Source: Dechloromonas sp.
GTDB taxonomy: Bacteria; Pseudomonadota; Gammaproteobacteria; Burkholderiales; Rhodocyclaceae
Direction: 5' to 3'
DNA: 50,983 nt
NCBI GenBank assembly: GCA_016791065.1
Contig: JAEUOD010000059.1
Location: 1 to 50,983 of the forward strand
This document shows positions 22,706 through 31,593 of the stretch, in pieces. Position 1 is the first letter of the stretch; each line of letters opens with the position of its first letter. The notes beneath the pieces were generated by a model. It was not told the origin of the DNA. It was given only the letters and a program-made list of their open reading frames with translations, and did not search any database. The position numbers were made by a program, and so were the translations under genes.

Positions 22706-23141
22706 GACTTGCTCCATAAACTTGTACTGCACGGCGAACGAAGGCGTCGACAAAGGTATTGGCGATATGGCTAAACACCGGGCCGATCACTTTCTCGAAC
22801 AGCTTGCTGGAAAACTCATAATGCAGCCGGAACTCTATCTTGCAGGCATTCTCGGCCAGCGCCTTGAAATGCCATGAGCCTTCGAGCCGTCGAAATGGGC
22901 CATCGATGAGCCGGATGTGCATCACCTTAGGGTGCTCCTTGTCGTTCTCGGTCGTGAAGTTCGATTTGACCGCGTGATAGTTGATGTGCAGGGTTGCCAC
23001 CGTTTTGTGGGCGTCGCGGAGCTTGACCTCGGTCTGGCTGCACCAAGGCAAAAAGGCCGGGTAATCCTCACATCGATCCACCAGTTCGAACATGCGTTCG
23101 GCGGATTGCTCAATCAGTACTGTTTTTTCAACCTGGGCCAT
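22698..23141 (-). CDS. ratA: RatA-type START-fold protein
   Basis: A 147-residue polyketide cyclase/START-fold protein. E. coli RatA was described as blocking 70S assembly; the mitochondrial homologue Coq10 binds ubiquinone, so a role with quinones is an alternative. Typical segments are FELVDRCEDYPAFLPWC and LIDGPFRRLEGSWHF. It is paired with rnfH and diverges from smpB over 57 bases, the standard layout. Confidence 0.92.
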   Translation of the reverse strand: MAQVEKTVLIEQSAERMFELVDRCEDYPAFLPWCSQTEVKLRDAHKTVATLHINYHAVKSNFTTENDKEHPKVMHIRLIDGPFRRLEGSWHFKALAENACKIEFRLHYEFSSKLFEKVIGPVFSHIANTFVDAFVRRAVQVYGASRG

Positions 23142-23198
23142 GCGTCGGCAACGGTGCTCTATCCGGTAAAATGGCGATTTTAATGGATCACTTGCGGC

Positions 23199-23648
23199 AT
23201 GAGCATCACGGTCAACAAAAAAGCCTTTCACGATTACGCCATCGAGGAAAAGTACGAGGCCGGCATTGCTCTCGAAGGCTGGGAGGTCAAGGCCATTCGC
23301 GCTGGCCGGATGAACATCAAGGAATCCTACGTCATCATCAAGGGCGGCGAGATTTACCTGATCGGGATGCATATTTCCCCGCTCGCCACCGCTTCGACCC
23401 ACAATGCCCACGACCCAGTCCGGACGCGCAAATTGCTGCTGCATGGCCGTGAAATCATGAAGCTGATCGGCAAAGTCGAACGAGCAGGTTATGCCCTCGT
23501 TCCGCTCGACCTCCATTTCGTACGTGGTCGCATCAAGCTCGATGTCGGCCTTGCGAAGGGCAAGAAGCAGCACGACAAGCGTGCCGATGCGCTTGAAAAG
23601 GATTCGAAGCGCGAAGCCCAACGGGCGATGAAGGAGCGGCAGCGCTAA
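23199..23648 (+). CDS. smpB: SsrA-binding protein
   Basis: A 149-residue partner of tmRNA in rescue of stalled ribosomes. Typical sequences are [19 protein letters not shown] and the basic tail [20 protein letters not shown]. The tmRNA gene itself is not in the window. Confidence 0.96.
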   Translation: MSITVNKKAFHDYAIEEKYEAGIALEGWEVKAIRAGRMNIKESYVIIKGGEIYLIGMHISPLATASTHNAHDPVRTRKLLLHGREIMKLIGKVERAGYALVPLDLHFVRGRIKLDVGLAKGKKQHDKRADALEKDSKREAQRAMKERQR

Positions 23649-23655
23649 GGTGGGC

Positions 23656-24267
23656 ATGGATGCCCTGCTCTACTGGGTTGGCATGGCAGCGGTAGCCGTT
23701 AACGCCCTGACCGGCGTACTCGATTCGGGACGCAAGCAGATGGATCTCATCGGCGCCTTGCTGGTAGGCGTGGCCACTGCCTTGGGCGGCGGCACGGTAC
23801 GCGACCTGTTACTTGACCGCAACGTCTTCTGGGTAGTCGATCAGGCCTATTTGATTACTGCACTGGGCAGCGGCCTCCTGACTTTCTTCATCGCCCGTAC
23901 CCTACCGCTTCCACCCCGCCTGTTTCTGATTCCCGACGCTATCGGCCTCGCCTTGTTCACAGTGCTCGGTACTCAGGTCGCGCTGCAATGGCATGCGCCC
24001 TGGCTGGTGGCCAGCTTGATGGGCGTCACCACCGGCGTCGTCGGCGGCGTCCTGCGGGACGTCCTGTGTAACGATGTTCCGCTTGTCTTCCTCAAGGGCG
24101 AGCTTTATGCCACGGCTGCCTGGATCGGCGCCTTGAGCATGATTGCACTGGAAACCGCTGGCGTCTCGTCGGTCCTCGCCAGTTGGCTGGCCATGGGCCT
24201 GATCCTCGCCATCCGCTTGTCAGCCATGCATTTCAGCATCACTTTGCCAGCATTTCGGCAAAAGTAG
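23656..24267 (+). CDS. TRIC/UPF0126-family cation channel protein
   Basis: An inner-membrane protein of about 203 residues with seven hydrophobic helices in two related halves. Each half has a glycine-rich motif with Arg-Asp (GGGTVRDLLL and GGVLRDVLC), the mark of prokaryotic TRIC channels (YadS/YeiB-like UPF0126). ATG 23656 has AAGG 5 bases upstream; GTG 23650 is an alternative. It starts 7 bases after smpB, so the two are probably co-transcribed. Confidence 0.87.
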   Translation: MDALLYWVGMAAVAVNALTGVLDSGRKQMDLIGALLVGVATALGGGTVRDLLLDRNVFWVVDQAYLITALGSGLLTFFIARTLPLPPRLFLIPDAIGLALFTVLGTQVALQWHAPWLVASLMGVTTGVVGGVLRDVLCNDVPLVFLKGELYATAAWIGALSMIALETAGVSSVLASWLAMGLILAIRLSAMHFSITLPAFRQK

Positions 24268-24339
24268 AAATAGATCAAAGCTGAACTATTCCGCTTAACC
24301 GTAGTCTTCCCATCGCTTTTTTATTCACGCGAAATAGGC

Positions 24340-24987
24340 ATGATCAAAATCGACGTCGTCGCGGATATCGTCTGCCCGTGGTGTTTCATCGGCAAGCGGC
24401 GCCTTGAGTCCGCCCTCGCAATCGCACGCCGACAACGGCCGGAACTTTGCGTCGAGACACGTTGGCTTCCTTTTTTCCTGAATCCGGACACCCCTTCGGA
24501 AGGGGAACCCTACCTACCGTTCCTGACGCAAAAATTCGGTAGCCGCGAGGCCGTCGATGCTCTTTTCGAGCGCGTGCGGGCTGCAGGCAAACATTACGGC
24601 ATCGATTATTCATTCGAAAAAATCGCCCTGCGTGCGAACACGCTGGCAGCTCACCGCCTGATTCACTGGGCCCAGCAAAGGGGTAATGCCGCCCCCCTGG
24701 TCGAACGCCTCCTGGCAGCCCAGTTTCAGCTTGGGGAAGCGGTTGGTGATCTGGCGACGCTTACCCGAATCGCCAGCGAATGCGGTTACCCGGAAGCAGA
24801 AGTGGCTACCTACCTGAATTCCGACCGTGATACTGCGACTGTCCGCAACCTTGAGCGGAAAGCCCGAGCGCTCGGGATCAACATGGTTCCGACCTTCATC
24901 GTCAACGATGATCGAGTAATCGTCGGCGCCGAAGACCCGACAATCCTGGCCGAAGCGATCCTCTCATGTCTCGACGCGCACCCATGA
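24340..24987 (+). CDS. FrnE-like DsbA-family oxidoreductase
   Basis: A 215-residue cytoplasmic thioredoxin-fold protein with the active site CPWC at residues 12-15 (VCPWCFIGKRR), a helical insertion, and the cis-Pro segment MVPTFIVND. FrnE proteins act as cytoplasmic disulfide oxidoreductases or isomerases in stress. The stop overlaps the start of the next gene (ATGA). Confidence 0.88.
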   Translation: MIKIDVVADIVCPWCFIGKRRLESALAIARRQRPELCVETRWLPFFLNPDTPSEGEPYLPFLTQKFGSREAVDALFERVRAAGKHYGIDYSFEKIALRANTLAAHRLIHWAQQRGNAAPLVERLLAAQFQLGEAVGDLATLTRIASECGYPEAEVATYLNSDRDTATVRNLERKARALGINMVPTFIVNDDRVIVGAEDPTILAEAILSCLDAHP

Positions 24988-26075
24988 GGTGCCTGTGGAA
25001 ACTCGCGACGGTCGCCTTGGTCTTCGGTCTGGCCGCCTGTGGCACGGTCAACCCGCATTACGACGCCAGCAAGCCCCATCACCGGCCGGACGGATTTGTC
25101 AATTCCGATCCAACGCTACAGATCGGCACCCTGCCTTGGTACCACGTTCTCATGCGCCGCATGCGAGGCGACTTTGAACCAGCTCAGCCACCAGCTGGGG
25201 GCTACGAGCAGTTCATCGCCGATTGGAGCCTGCCGCTCGATCCGGCCAGCCTGGCTAAGCGAGCAGAGGGGCCGCGCCTAACCTGGCTGGGCCATGCCGG
25301 GATGCTGCTGCAACTAGCAGGAAAGAACATCCTGATCGATCCGCAACTCTCCGCGTACGCGGGGCCGTTTGCCCTTCTTTCCTCCAAACGACGCGTGCCG
25401 CCCCCAATTCAGCCCGAGCAACTGCCCCCCATCGATCTTGTATTGATATCCCACAACCACTATGACCACCTGGATAAACAAACGCTGTTGAGCTTGCTCG
25501 CAGCAGGACAAAAGCCGATGTTCCTAGTGCCGCTCGGTGTCAAAGCCTGGTTCGACGACCAAGGCGTCGACAACGTGATCGAAATGGACTGGTGGGACAG
25601 TCGCAGGATCGACAGCCTGCACATCTATTTCACGCCAGCGCAACACTGGAGCAAACGAACGCCTTTCGATACCAACGCGAGCCTGTGGGGTGGATTCGCC
25701 ATCGAACTGGAAGATGCGACTACCTGGCGTTTTCTCTACACAGGCGACACCGGTTACTCGAAGGATTTTCGCGAAATCCGCCGACGCCTTGGGCCGGTTG
25801 ATTTCCTGGCGATTCCAGTCGGGGCCTATCTGCCACGCGATTTCATGGCCCCGCAGCACATCAATCCCGACGACGCCGTCCGGATCATGCTCGAACTCGA
25901 TGCACGCCAGGCGATAGGTGTCCATTGGGGTACCTTCGAGCTGACCCAGGAAAGTTTCGATCAGCCGCCACTCGACGTGGCCATTGCTTTGAGAAAGCAC
26001 AACCTGCCGGTTGATCGCCTGTGGATGTTGAAACATGGCGAAACACGCCTAATTGGCACCACCCGCCAACAATGA
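24984..26075 (+). CDS. Metallo-beta-lactamase-fold lipoprotein (NAPE-PLD/UlaG-like)
   Basis: A lipoprotein of about 363 residues: signal peptide with lipobox GLAAC (Cys about residue 19), then an MBL hydrolase domain. Metal ligands are visible in HNHYDHLD, the His in TPAQHWSKR, the Asp in YTGDTGYS and His in GVHWGTFEL. The pattern resembles bacterial relatives of N-acylphosphatidylethanolamine phospholipase D. Substrate unknown; location at the inner or outer membrane facing the periplasm is likely. ATG 24984 overlaps the FrnE-like stop; ATG 24966 is an alternative. Confidence 0.83.
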   Translation: MRCLWKLATVALVFGLAACGTVNPHYDASKPHHRPDGFVNSDPTLQIGTLPWYHVLMRRMRGDFEPAQPPAGGYEQFIADWSLPLDPASLAKRAEGPRLTWLGHAGMLLQLAGKNILIDPQLSAYAGPFALLSSKRRVPPPIQPEQLPPIDLVLISHNHYDHLDKQTLLSLLAAGQKPMFLVPLGVKAWFDDQGVDNVIEMDWWDSRRIDSLHIYFTPAQHWSKRTPFDTNASLWGGFAIELEDATTWRFLYTGDTGYSKDFREIRRRLGPVDFLAIPVGAYLPRDFMAPQHINPDDAVRIMLELDARQAIGVHWGTFELTQESFDQPPLDVAIALRKHNLPVDRLWMLKHGETRLIGTTRQQ

Positions 26076-26139
26076 ACCGGCAGACCAACTGCACAATTTA
26101 AAGACAACAACAATACTTCAGCATATGCTTTCAACCGGG

Positions 26140-26775
26140 ATGAAAAATACACGAATAGTTCTCGCTGACGACCAACTCCTGATCCGGGCTGGTATCTGTG
26201 CGCTGATCGAAGCCTTGCCGGGCTATGAGGTCGAGGCCGCATGCGCCGATGGCAACGAAGCCATCGCTCAAATCCGCCGTCTGCGCCCCGATGTCGCGCT
26301 GCTCGACATCGCCATGCCCGGTCTTTCCGGCATCGAAGTCAGTCGTGCGGTGCGCCAGTTCGACCAGAAAATCCGTATTCTCGTGCTATCGAGCATCGAT
26401 CGCGCAGAGATCGTCAATCAGGCCCTTTCCGCGGGGGTCGATGGATATCTGCTCAAGGACTTCATCATGTCCGAACTGCAGGAAGCAATCGATGCCGTCG
26501 TATCCGGTCGCTCCTTCCTGTCGAAAAAATTGACGGACGCATTGCAGCAACAGGAGTCCAATGCCGATGGCGCTCGCCCGGTCAATCTGACCGCACGCCA
26601 GACCGAAATCCTCCGCCTTGTCGCTTCCGGCAAGACCACCAAGGAAATTGCCCGGGAACTCGGCATCAGCCCGAAAACCGTGGAGTTTCACCGTGCCGGC
26701 CTGATGGAGCGCCTAGGCGTTCATGACGTAACGGCATTAACGCGCTACGCCATTCAGTTCGGGATGGTCAGCTAA
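26140..26775 (+). CDS. NarL/LuxR-type response regulator
   Basis: A response regulator of about 211 residues. The receiver domain has DD at 10-11, phospho-acceptor D56 in ALLDIAMPG and Lys in LLKDF. It is followed by a LuxR helix-turn-helix (LTARQTEILRLVASGKTTKEIARELGISPKTVEFHR). It is convergent with the HPt gene and overlaps its 3' end by 8 bases. No kinase lies beside it on its own strand, so the minus-strand signalling operon may supply its phosphoryl donor. ATG 26125 is a possible start. Confidence 0.88.
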   Translation: MKNTRIVLADDQLLIRAGICALIEALPGYEVEAACADGNEAIAQIRRLRPDVALLDIAMPGLSGIEVSRAVRQFDQKIRILVLSSIDRAEIVNQALSAGVDGYLLKDFIMSELQEAIDAVVSGRSFLSKKLTDALQQQESNADGARPVNLTARQTEILRLVASGKTTKEIARELGISPKTVEFHRAGLMERLGVHDVTALTRYAIQFGMVS

Positions 26776-27193
26776 CCGATCCGTCGGCTTGTCCCAAATC
26801 GTCTGCACTCAGGCTGGTGCGGAGTTCCGCTTCAACCGCGGAAAGTAGCAGCCCCAATTTTTCAGACTCGGCGACCCAGTCAATCCCGTTGGCGCCGTCA
26901 CTGCCAGCGGCGGCTTGGTCGCGCAAGGCATTTTCCATGAAACGTGTCTGATCCAGGCATGCCTGGGCGGAAAAGAGAACACAGTTGCCGCGAATATCGT
27001 GGACCACGTTCTGCAACGCAAGCAGATCGAGATTTCTGGCTGAAACATCAAGTCGTTCGAGGAGCCCCGGGTAGGTGTCGAGAAACAACTCGACCAGGCG
27101 TCTTGCCGCCGTTTCGTTCCTTCCCAGATTGTTGCGCAGGAAATCAAGGCTGCAACTCGAACAGCTTGCCTTGTCCTGGTCTTTTTCTGTCAT
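26768..27193 (-). CDS. HPt-domain phosphotransfer protein
   Basis: A 141-residue protein with a histidine phosphotransfer domain. The phosphorylatable His is H65 in VVHDIRGNC, within a four-helix bundle spanning about residues 20-125. A Cys pair (CSSC, residues 11-14) near the N-terminus could bind a metal or form a disulfide. HPt proteins move phosphate between receivers. It is last in the minus-strand signalling region, 122 bases after the hemerythrin kinase. The ATG at 27193 has a weak ribosome site. Confidence 0.82.
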   Translation of the reverse strand: MTEKDQDKASCSSCSLDFLRNNLGRNETAARRLVELFLDTYPGLLERLDVSARNLDLLALQNVVHDIRGNCVLFSAQACLDQTRFMENALRDQAAAGSDGANGIDWVAESEKLGLLLSAVEAELRTSLSADDLGQADGSVS

Positions 27194-27315
27194 GGTGAAG
27201 CCCAAGTTCTTTTTCTATCTGTTGATAGAGTAGAACCCGGCAAGCCCTCCGTGAACAGGGTCTTACCCTAGGCATCCCTCGATAAAGCCAATGACGATAG
27301 CAATATTGCGCCGGC

Positions 27316-29346
27316 TTAGCGACGAATCGGCAAGCCCAACCGGAATGTCGTCCCGACGCCCGGTTGGCTCCTGACCTCCAGAAAGCCTCCGTGTTTCTTG
27401 ACCACAATGTCGTAGGAAATTGACAAACCGAGCCCGGTCCCCTTGCCCACCGGCTTGGTCGTGTAAAAGGGTTCGAAGATGCGGCGTTGCACATCTTCGG
27501 TCATACCCTTGCCGGTGTCCTCTATCTCGAACCAGACGAATCCATCCTGCTCGCCTGAGCGCACGGTGATCCGCCCACGCGTCTCAATTGCCTGGGCGGC
27601 ATTGACCAGCAAATTCATGAATACCTGGTTGATCTGTGCCGGAACACAGAGCACGAAGGGAATATCCTGCAACTCCCTCACCACGTCGGCCTTGTACTTC
27701 AATTCGTTCCAGACGACATTCAGGGTGCTTTCAAGGCCGGCGTTGAGATCAGCTTCCTGTAGTTCGGCCTGATCAACGTGCGAAAAATCTTTCAAATCCT
27801 GAACGATCTTGGTGACGCGATTGAGCCCTTCATGCGACTCCTTGATCAAAGATGGCAAATCCTCTCGCAGAAACTCCAGATCGGCATTGTGCTTCGCCGC
27901 CACGACCAAGCCGGGATCACCACCATTGGCAACGGATTCGTAGGCATCGACCAAATGCATCAAACGCTCGATATAGGCTTTCAAGGTGCCGAGGTTGGAA
28001 TTTACGAATCCGACCGGATTGTTGATCTCGTGCGCCACGCCAGCCGCCAACTGACCAATGGCAGCCATTTTTTCCGACTGCAGCAATTGCTGTTGCGCTT
28101 CTTCGACCTTGGCCAGCAGCACCTCCAGTTCCTTTCTATCCTTCTCCAGCTTGATATTGGCTTCACCGAGTTGCCGCGTACGCTCGGCAACAAGTTCTTC
28201 CAGGTGATTCTGATACTGCCGCAGGCTATCCTCGGCTTGATGACGCTCGGTTACGTCCTGCAGCGTTTCAATGGCGCCGATGCGTTGTCCTTCGGCATCG
28301 TGCAACGGCGCAGCAGTAAAGAATAGCCAACGTCCTTGTTCACCGATGTTGGGAAAAAACGCCTCCCCCTCGAAGGCGCCGCTGATATTGGCCGAGCGCC
28401 GAAAATGGCCGTGGTAATAGTTATCGAACTGCTCCTCAAGACTGCCGTCGACAATCAGATCGGCCATCACCGGGCGGGTTTCCGGATAAAAGGCCTTCCA
28501 CTGGTTTGTCGTGCCCACCATGTCGCTTGCCGGCAGGCTGCTGATCATGGCGCAAGCCTGATTCCAGTGGGTGATTCGATGTTTGGCGTCAATAACAAAC
28601 GTCGGCACCGGGTCACCATCGATGATCTGGGCAAGCAACTGCTGCATATTGCGCTTCGTCGCCTCAGCCCGTTTGTGTTCCGATTCAAGCAGCTTTTTTT
28701 GGGTCAATTCGATCTGCTGCATGGCCAGCTTCAGGCGCCCCTGCTCAACCATCAGTTGTTCGTTGGTCTTCGTTAGCTCCTGGGTACGAGCTACCACCTG
28801 AGCTTCCAGAGTCGCATTGGCTTTTTGCAACTCGTCGTTACGAGCTGCGATCATCCGGAACATCGCGTTCATACCTCTGAGCAGGCTGGTCGTCGCCGGA
28901 TCCGTGGCCTGACTCTGCTCTTCCTCAAACGCCTGATGCGCCGCCATGCCAGACCGAATTTTGCGGATCTGGCGCGCCATCGACTGGTCCATGCCGAGAA
29001 TATGGTGCGCCAGCCAACCGGAAAGGAAACGCAACAGAAATTCCAGATCGCCGGTCTGCATGTCGCGCATTCTGCCGACCTGCAGACCGAAATCGGCATG
29101 CACGTTGTGGTGAATTTCCACAAAACGCGGGTCGCAGCCCATTTCGGCCATCAACGCCTCTTCATGCTCGAAATGCGTCACCGCATACTGCACAAGCTGC
29201 ACCAAGACCTTGTCGATTTCCTCCGGCGGCGTCGAGGTTGAATGATGTTCGATAATCCAGTTAATCAGTCGCACCAAGCCCTGGTGCTCTGTGTCGACCA
29301 CTGGCTCACCGGTAATGAAGCTGTCGTTCCAGGCAAAAACGTCCAT
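27316..29346 (-). CDS. Hemerythrin-PAS-histidine kinase
   Basis: A 676-residue soluble sensor kinase. An N-terminal hemerythrin domain (about 1-125) keeps the di-iron ligands H21, H58/E62, H79/H83 and H115/D120. A coiled coil (about 160-235) and a PAS domain (about 235-365) follow, then a second coiled coil, a HisKA domain with GVAHEINNP and a HATPase domain with N-box NLLVNAAQA and G-box GKGTGLGLS. The iron site suggests sensing of O2, NO or redox state. It starts 3 bases after the ATPase gene and has GAGG upstream. No receiver is attached, so its partner must be separate. Confidence 0.9.
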   Translation of the reverse strand: MDVFAWNDSFITGEPVVDTEHQGLVRLINWIIEHHSTSTPPEEIDKVLVQLVQYAVTHFEHEEALMAEMGCDPRFVEIHHNVHADFGLQVGRMRDMQTGDLEFLLRFLSGWLAHHILGMDQSMARQIRKIRSGMAAHQAFEEEQSQATDPATTSLLRGMNAMFRMIAARNDELQKANATLEAQVVARTQELTKTNEQLMVEQGRLKLAMQQIELTQKKLLESEHKRAEATKRNMQQLLAQIIDGDPVPTFVIDAKHRITHWNQACAMISSLPASDMVGTTNQWKAFYPETRPVMADLIVDGSLEEQFDNYYHGHFRRSANISGAFEGEAFFPNIGEQGRWLFFTAAPLHDAEGQRIGAIETLQDVTERHQAEDSLRQYQNHLEELVAERTRQLGEANIKLEKDRKELEVLLAKVEEAQQQLLQSEKMAAIGQLAAGVAHEINNPVGFVNSNLGTLKAYIERLMHLVDAYESVANGGDPGLVVAAKHNADLEFLREDLPSLIKESHEGLNRVTKIVQDLKDFSHVDQAELQEADLNAGLESTLNVVWNELKYKADVVRELQDIPFVLCVPAQINQVFMNLLVNAAQAIETRGRITVRSGEQDGFVWFEIEDTGKGMTEDVQRRIFEPFYTTKPVGKGTGLGLSISYDIVVKKHGGFLEVRSQPGVGTTFRLGLPIRR

Positions 29347-29349
29347 TAT

Positions 29350-31593
29350 TTAATCCTCACCGGCCTGCGGACCAAGAACCCGCAAAACCTCTTCCAGCGT
29401 CGTCGCCCCTTCCTTGATGCGCTCGACAGCATGCTGCGCGATGCCGCGCAACCCTTTCTGACGGACCAGACGGCGGATCTCCAGCACGCTGGCACCACTA
29501 CCAATGTGGTCCCGCAAGTTGTCGTCAAGGGTCAGCACCTCGTAGATGCCGACCCGCCCCTTGTAGCCACTACCATTGCAAGTCGGACAGCCCTTGCCAC
29601 GCGAGACTCGGGCAAGGTCACCGAAAGCGCCCCCGAGCCTGGCCTGCAACGCGGGATTAGCCGCTTCTTCGACTCTGCAATCTGTGCACACCCGGCGGAC
29701 CAGGCGCTGGGCGATGATGCCTTCGAGCGCAGTTGCCACAACGTAGGGTTTCAGTCCCAGATCAAACAGCCGGGCGATGGTGGCAATGGCCGAATTGGTG
29801 TGCAGGGTCGAATAGACCAAGTGGCCTGTCAAGGCAGCGTGGAAGGCGACTTCGGCTGTCTCGAAATCGCGAATCTCGCCGAGCAGAACCACATCCGGGT
29901 CTTGGCGCAAGAGGGCGCGTAGGATGGCAGGAAAAGTAAGGCCTATCTTTTCGCGGACCAACACTTGGCCGGCCATGTCGAGGTAGTACTCGACAGGGTC
30001 CTCGATGGTCACATAATTCTTGTCCGGCGTGGCATCGTGTTGCAGCAGCGAATAGAGCGTCGACGTCTTGCCACTGCCGGTCGGCCCGGTGGCGAGAATT
30101 ATGCCCTGCGGCTTGGCCACCATGTCGGTGACGCGAGGCAAATCGACGACCGAAAAACCGAGACGATCCAGGCCATGCACCGCTGAATTGCGGTCAAGAA
30201 TCCGCATCACGACCTTTTCGCCATTGATCGTCGGCAGGGTCGAAATCCGCAGGTCGACCATGCGCATTGGCGTCTTGACCGTGATACGCCCATCCTGCGG
30301 TCGTCGCCGCTCGGAAATATCAAGTTCCGACATGATCTTCAGGCGTGAGACAAGCGACTGGTGCAGGTGGTGCGGAATCTGGATTTTGTCGGAAAGAACG
30401 CCGTCGATCCGGTAGCGAACAACAACGCTCTTGGTACGCGGCTGGATGTGGATATCCGATGCCCCCAGGCGAATCGCTTCGAGGATGATTGCGTTGGCCA
30501 GGCGGATCGCGGGAGGCGCCTCGGTCTGGCGTAGCAATTCCTCGATTGCCGCCGCATCATCATCCTCAATAACAATCTCAATCCCCTCATAGGGATCCGG
30601 ACCGCCCACCAGAGTTTCAAGTTCCTTGAAATCGACCTCGGTATCGCCCTTGTATAGCTCTTCGATCTTCTTGCGGATCGCCGCAACGTCCGCGGTCACC
30701 ACCTTGACATCCAGCCCGGCCGTGAAGCGCACCTCGTCGATCAGCCCTTCGTCAAGCGGATCGGCCATCGCTAGTAGCATTTTCTTGCCTTCCAGCTTGA
30801 GCGGAACAACCAGTTGCCGGACGCAAAAGCTGTGCGGAATCAGATCGGCAAGCACGGTGTCGATGCGAAACTCCGGCAACTGCACTTCCTCGATCAGCAA
30901 CTCGGTGCGCAGAATCTCTCGAATACGGCGTTCCGGCACCCAGTCCTTTTCGAGCAGCAGCGAAACGACTGGCTCTTTGCGCCGCTCCTGCAATTGCGAG
31001 AGTTCCTGCAATTGCGCCGACGACAGGGCGCCCTTCTTGTGCAGCATGATGCCAAGTCGGCTTCGATGCGTCGCCGCCAGCCGTGAGAGGGCAGATATTT
31101 CCTTGGTTTTCTTGTCGTTCTCGTTCTTCAGGACCCGGTTACGGGCGACCAGATCGAACTGTTCCAGCGCCAGCGCCACGGTCACGCGCAAGTCATCGTC
31201 ATTCCATGGTTTGAGGATGAACTTGTACACCGCCCCTTCGTTGATCGCTCCCATGACGGCATCGGTATTGGCATGCCCGGTCAACATGATCCGAATGGTA
31301 TCGGGGGAGCGCTGCTTTATCTCGCGCAAGAGTTCGGCGCCATTCATCACCGGCATCATGAAATCGCTGATCACCAGGTGTGTCGGCGCTTCAGCCAGGC
31401 GCACCAGCGCCTCCTCGCCACTGGCAGCGGTAACCACCTCATAATTCTCCTGGCGAAAAACCCGTGCCAGCGCCTTGAGGATGCCCGGCTCGTCATCGAC
31501 GAACAGTAGGCGGTAGCGCGGCGGCGTCAGGTGGGTAGCCGGCGCCTGCGGCTCGCTCGTCTTGCCGGTGAAAAATGCACTGTAGTTGGTCAT
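29350..31593 (-). CDS. Receiver domain fused to a GspE/PilB-type secretion ATPase
   Basis: A 747-residue fusion. Residues about 26-145 form a CheY-like receiver (DDE at 33-35, phospho-acceptor D77 in VISDFMMP, Lys in FILKPW). A MshEN/GspE N-terminal domain follows (about 185-330), then a full type II/IV secretion ATPase: Walker A GPTGSGKTSTLY with K509, Walker B LLGEIRDFETAE, His box STLHTN and a four-Cys zinc module (CTDC and CPTC). Such ATPases assemble or retract pilus-like fibres. A receiver in front suggests phosphorylation control of the motor. It overlaps the kinase gene before it by 4 bases. No GspF, pilin or secretin gene is nearby. Confidence 0.9.
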   Translation of the reverse strand: MTNYSAFFTGKTSEPQAPATHLTPPRYRLLFVDDEPGILKALARVFRQENYEVVTAASGEEALVRLAEAPTHLVISDFMMPVMNGAELLREIKQRSPDTIRIMLTGHANTDAVMGAINEGAVYKFILKPWNDDDLRVTVALALEQFDLVARNRVLKNENDKKTKEISALSRLAATHRSRLGIMLHKKGALSSAQLQELSQLQERRKEPVVSLLLEKDWVPERRIREILRTELLIEEVQLPEFRIDTVLADLIPHSFCVRQLVVPLKLEGKKMLLAMADPLDEGLIDEVRFTAGLDVKVVTADVAAIRKKIEELYKGDTEVDFKELETLVGGPDPYEGIEIVIEDDDAAAIEELLRQTEAPPAIRLANAIILEAIRLGASDIHIQPRTKSVVVRYRIDGVLSDKIQIPHHLHQSLVSRLKIMSELDISERRRPQDGRITVKTPMRMVDLRISTLPTINGEKVVMRILDRNSAVHGLDRLGFSVVDLPRVTDMVAKPQGIILATGPTGSGKTSTLYSLLQHDATPDKNYVTIEDPVEYYLDMAGQVLVREKIGLTFPAILRALLRQDPDVVLLGEIRDFETAEVAFHAALTGHLVYSTLHTNSAIATIARLFDLGLKPYVVATALEGIIAQRLVRRVCTDCRVEEAANPALQARLGGAFGDLARVSRGKGCPTCNGSGYKGRVGIYEVLTLDDNLRDHIGSGASVLEIRRLVRQKGLRGIAQHAVERIKEGATTLEEVLRVLGPQAGED

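Noticed and set aside
27257-27269. AGGGT/ACCCT hairpin between the hemerythrin kinase and HPt genes
   Set aside because: A 5-bp stem upstream of the kinase stop-distal gene, without a T run, is likely chance.
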